From Flavobacteriaceae bacterium (GTDB taxonomy: Bacteria; Bacteroidota; Bacteroidia; Flavobacteriales; Flavobacteriaceae), in the NCBI GenBank assembly GCA_027082925.1, contig JALWTD010000014.1, positions 1 through 64,000 on the forward strand: a stretch of 64,000 nt of DNA. The letters run 5' to 3'. Of this stretch, positions 61,656 to 64,000 are shown one piece after another (position 1 is the stretch's first letter; each line of letters begins with the position of its first letter). The translations under genes and the position numbers were made by a program. The notes under the pieces were generated by a model. That model had not been told where the DNA came from. It made no database searches and saw only the letters and a program-made list of their open reading frames with translations.

Positions 61656-62857
61656 TATTGAAAATCTATAATAAAATAACTTCTTTAATAAACAGAATAA
61701 CCTATAAAAATAAAAGACGGTTTTATAGAGGGTTTAAAAAGTATGATTTAATAATTTATGATGATTTATTTCCTCATCCAGTGTCTGGATTTAGATGCGA
61801 AGAATTTACAGAGTTATTGACCAACTTTGTGGTGTCTAAAATTATTGTAAATCCCATATCATATACCTATTTAGAGACCCCAAAAAAACAGTTGAACCTA
61901 CACATCCAAAATTACTTTATTAAAAACCCCAAACTTAAAGGAAAAATAGAGCTCAAAAGAGTATATTTTAATATTAATACAAGGCTTTTTTATACTATTT
62001 TTCTGAATAATATTTTCTCTTGTATAAATGCAATAGAAAAATACAATATCCCTTTTATATTTACACTTTATCCTGGAGGAGGGTTTAGCGTTTATAATAA
62101 AATATCAGACTTTAAATTAGCGAAAGTTTTAAACTCTAAAATGTTACAAAAAGTGATTGTTACTCAAGAGTTTACAAATAAATATCTTCTCGATAATAAC
62201 TTTTGTAGTAAGGATAAAATTGAATTTATTTTTGGAGGAGTAGTACCTCAAAAATCTATTAATAGTAGTGTAGAACAACGCACCTCTGAAACATTTAATA
62301 TTTGCTTTTGTGGCTCAAAGAATACTCCGACAGGAAAAGATAAAGGATACGACACCTTTATAGAAGTGGCAAAAAAATTATCAGTGAAAAACAATAATGT
62401 ACGTTTTCATATAATTGGAGGGTTCTCAGAAACAGATATTGATATTTCAATAATTAAAAATTACACCACTTTTTATGGTTATCAAAAATTCGAAAACCTT
62501 AAGAAAATATACAAAGACATGGATATCATAGTATCTCCAAATAAGCCTTTTGTTTTAAACAATGGCGCTTTTGATGGTTTTCCTTTAGGAACAGTTGTCG
62601 AGGCCGTCTTAAACGGAGTAGTTGCTATTGTTACCGATGAACTTAATCAAAATAAGGTTTTTATTCAAAATAGAGATTTAATAATTGTTAAAAATGATAG
62701 TACTGAAATAATCAAAAGCATAGAATTTCTTTTAAAAAATCCTGAAAAATTGAGATACATCTCAATAAAAGGTAAGGAAAAATTTAAAAATGTGTTTTCT
62801 AATCAGTCACAACTAACACCTAGAATAAAGCTATTAAAAAAATATATATCAAAATGA
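61634..62857 (+). CDS. GT-B glycosyltransferase (GT4-like)
   Basis: A protein of 407 residues. The C-terminal half shows the Rossmann donor domain of GT4-type enzymes: FNICFCGSKNTPTGKDKGYDTFIEVAKKL, VRFHIIGGF, FYGYQKFENLKKIYKDMDIIVSPNKP and DGFPLGTVVEAVLNGVVAIVTDE, which holds the E-x7-E-like sugar-nucleotide region. The N-terminal half is specific and unrecognised. It overlaps the ATPase gene by 22 bp and the aminotransferase by 4 bp. The sugar added is unknown. Confidence 0.82.
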   Translation: MEKYTSIILKIYNKITSLINRITYKNKRRFYRGFKKYDLIIYDDLFPHPVSGFRCEEFTELLTNFVVSKIIVNPISYTYLETPKKQLNLHIQNYFIKNPKLKGKIELKRVYFNINTRLFYTIFLNNIFSCINAIEKYNIPFIFTLYPGGGFSVYNKISDFKLAKVLNSKMLQKVIVTQEFTNKYLLDNNFCSKDKIEFIFGGVVPQKSINSSVEQRTSETFNICFCGSKNTPTGKDKGYDTFIEVAKKLSVKNNNVRFHIIGGFSETDIDISIIKNYTTFYGYQKFENLKKIYKDMDIIVSPNKPFVLNNGAFDGFPLGTVVEAVLNGVVAIVTDELNQNKVFIQNRDLIIVKNDSTEIIKSIEFLLKNPEKLRYISIKGKEKFKNVFSNQSQLTPRIKLLKKYISK

Positions 62858-63930
62858 TTCATGTCACAAAAACATATTTACCTCCATTAGAAGAATACAA
62901 TAACTACCTTAAGAAGGCTTGGAATAAAAAGTGGATAACAAATAGAGGAGAACTTGTTTTAGAGTTAGAATCTAGATTAAAAAAACATCTTGGTATTTCA
63001 AATATTTTGGCTACATCTAACGGTACAGTTCCTTTGCAGATTGCCTTAAAATTACTTGGTAAGGGTGGGGAAATAATTACAACTCCTTTTAGCTATATAG
63101 CAACATCCGCGGCTATAGTTTGGGAACATTGTACACCTGTATTTGTTGACATACACCCTGAATATTTATGTATAGATGAAACACAAATTGAAGCTGCAAT
63201 TACCTCAAAAACAACAACTATTTTGGCTACTCACGTCTTTGGGAACCCGTGTAATGTAGAAGTTATTAAAAAAATAGCTAAAAAGCACAATTTATATGTA
63301 ATTTACGATGCCGCTCATTGTTTTGATGTTATGTATAAAGGTCAAAGTATTTTTAACTATGGAGATATCAGTACATGCAGTTTTCATGCTACAAAACTAT
63401 TTCATACCGGAGAAGGAGGTGCCCTTTTTTGTAAAGATACAGCATTAGCTCAAAAAGCTTTTTATTCCCATAATTTTGGACATAAAGACTTGCTCTCATT
63501 TCACGGCTTAGGTATTAATGGCAAGATGTCTGAATTACAAGCTGCCATGGGATTAGCTGTATTACCTTATATGGAGAAAATTATTTCTTCTAGAAAGCAA
63601 GTGGTCAATTATTATGATACACATTTAGATTTCTCGAATCTTAAAAAAATAAAGATAAGAAAGAATACTCAATGGAATTATAGCTACTATCCAGTTATTT
63701 TTGACTCAGAAAAAACACTTCTTAATGTTGAAAAAGTATTAAATACAGCTGGTATTTTTCCTAGAAGATACTTTTATCCTTCATTAAATACCCTTCCATT
63801 TTTAAAAGGTGGAAAAATGTCAATTTCTGAAAAGATATCAAAAACTATTTTATGTTTACCTTTATATGCAGATTTAGAGTTGTGTGACATTCGCAATATT
63901 GTCACTTTAATAAATAATGAGATATGTTAA
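62854..63930 (+). CDS. DegT/DnrJ/EryC1-family sugar aminotransferase
   Basis: A protein of 358 residues, PLP-dependent. Family blocks are NILATSNGTVPLQIALKLLG, ITTPFSYIATSAAIVWEHCTPVFVDI, VYDAAHCFD-like VIYDAAHCFDVMYKGQ, and the PLP lysine in CSFHATKLFHTGEGGALF. It would transfer an amino group to a keto-sugar nucleotide for the surface polysaccharide, as in WecE, VioA or FdtB; the exact sugar cannot be read. It is followed by a partial acyltransferase gene overlapping by 7 bp, a pairing typical of N-acylated amino sugars. Confidence 0.9.
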   Translation: MIHVTKTYLPPLEEYNNYLKKAWNKKWITNRGELVLELESRLKKHLGISNILATSNGTVPLQIALKLLGKGGEIITTPFSYIATSAAIVWEHCTPVFVDIHPEYLCIDETQIEAAITSKTTTILATHVFGNPCNVEVIKKIAKKHNLYVIYDAAHCFDVMYKGQSIFNYGDISTCSFHATKLFHTGEGGALFCKDTALAQKAFYSHNFGHKDLLSFHGLGINGKMSELQAAMGLAVLPYMEKIISSRKQVVNYYDTHLDFSNLKKIKIRKNTQWNYSYYPVIFDSEKTLLNVEKVLNTAGIFPRRYFYPSLNTLPFLKGGKMSISEKISKTILCLPLYADLELCDIRNIVTLINNEIC

Positions 63931-64000
63931 TAGTAGGAGCTAAAGGTTTTGCAAAAGAAGTATTAGAAGTTTTACATCAAAGAAAAGAATTAAGCAATAT
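63924..64000 (+). CDS. Partial acyltransferase, NeuD/PglD-like N-terminus
   Basis: The gene is cut by the window edge after 25 codons. The start MLIVGAKGFAKEVLEVL matches the N-terminal Rossmann motif of NeuD/PglD-type sugar acyltransferases (hexapeptide-repeat family), where GAxGFAKEV is characteristic. The start codon overlaps the stop of the aminotransferase gene (ATGTTAA). It probably acylates the amino sugar made by the upstream enzyme. The hexapeptide repeats lie outside the window. Confidence 0.65.
   Translation, partial: MLIVGAKGFAKEVLEVLHQRKELSN

Overview
The window is chromosomal DNA of a low-GC Bacteroidota, most likely a member of the Flavobacteriaceae. Signs of this are TAnnTTTG-type promoter elements, absence of obvious Shine-Dalgarno sequences, a DnaX without zinc cysteines, a fused HisB, a secreted nuclease with a type IX secretion tail, and many gliding-bacteria type lipoproteins. 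No rRNA, tRNA or CRISPR array was seen.

Region 1-7465 is accessory DNA and the most unusual part. It is an integron-like cassette array read on the minus strand. A Xer-type tyrosine recombinase (6281-7465) is followed by a dif-like inverted repeat with a GTTGGGC junction (about 6241-6275, attI candidate) and then at least four complete cassettes separated by four attC-like sites of 129-134 bp (4053-4183, 2090-2218, 1067-1198, 324-457). Every cassette starts with bases complementary to its own R'' box 1-2 kb away, which is the signature of cassette insertion by recombination. The cargo is an ApaLI-like restriction-modification pair, an AIPR abortive-infection protein, a DUF4265/membrane protein pair and a secreted protein. 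The recombinase lacks the extra domain that defines classical IntI integrases, so this may be a separate integron type.

Region 7675-11051 is an ECF sigma factor cluster: sigma factor, lipoprotein, putative membrane anti-sigma protein, Gln-rich periplasmic protein and outer-membrane protein, with GGTCTAA repeated before the first four genes. Region 11218-25519, all on the minus strand, holds YceI and OB-fold proteins, a sodium transport cluster (NhaC, two sodium:solute symporters, DUF4212), mnmE, DUF4268, miaE, a cation/proton antiporter, dnaX with an A11 slippage tract, and an acyl-CoA synthetase. purL (25659-29315) is divergent from the his operon.

Region 29498-36686 is a complete histidine operon (hisGDCBHAF-IE) behind a short His-rich leader peptide and a terminator hairpin, i.e. 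an attenuator. It is followed by DUF2461, a secreted endonuclease, an RNA methyltransferase, recG, pheT, pyrD, a LysE exporter, HMG-CoA lyase, a porin/FMN-binding/membrane protein trio, a 5'-nucleotidase, guaB, an S9 peptidase fused to a formylglycine-enzyme-like domain, and a formimidoyltransferase-cyclodeaminase. The right end (58281-64000) is the start of a surface polysaccharide locus: UDP-glucuronate epimerase, O-antigen type ABC transporter, glycosyltransferase, sugar aminotransferase and the beginning of an acyltransferase.
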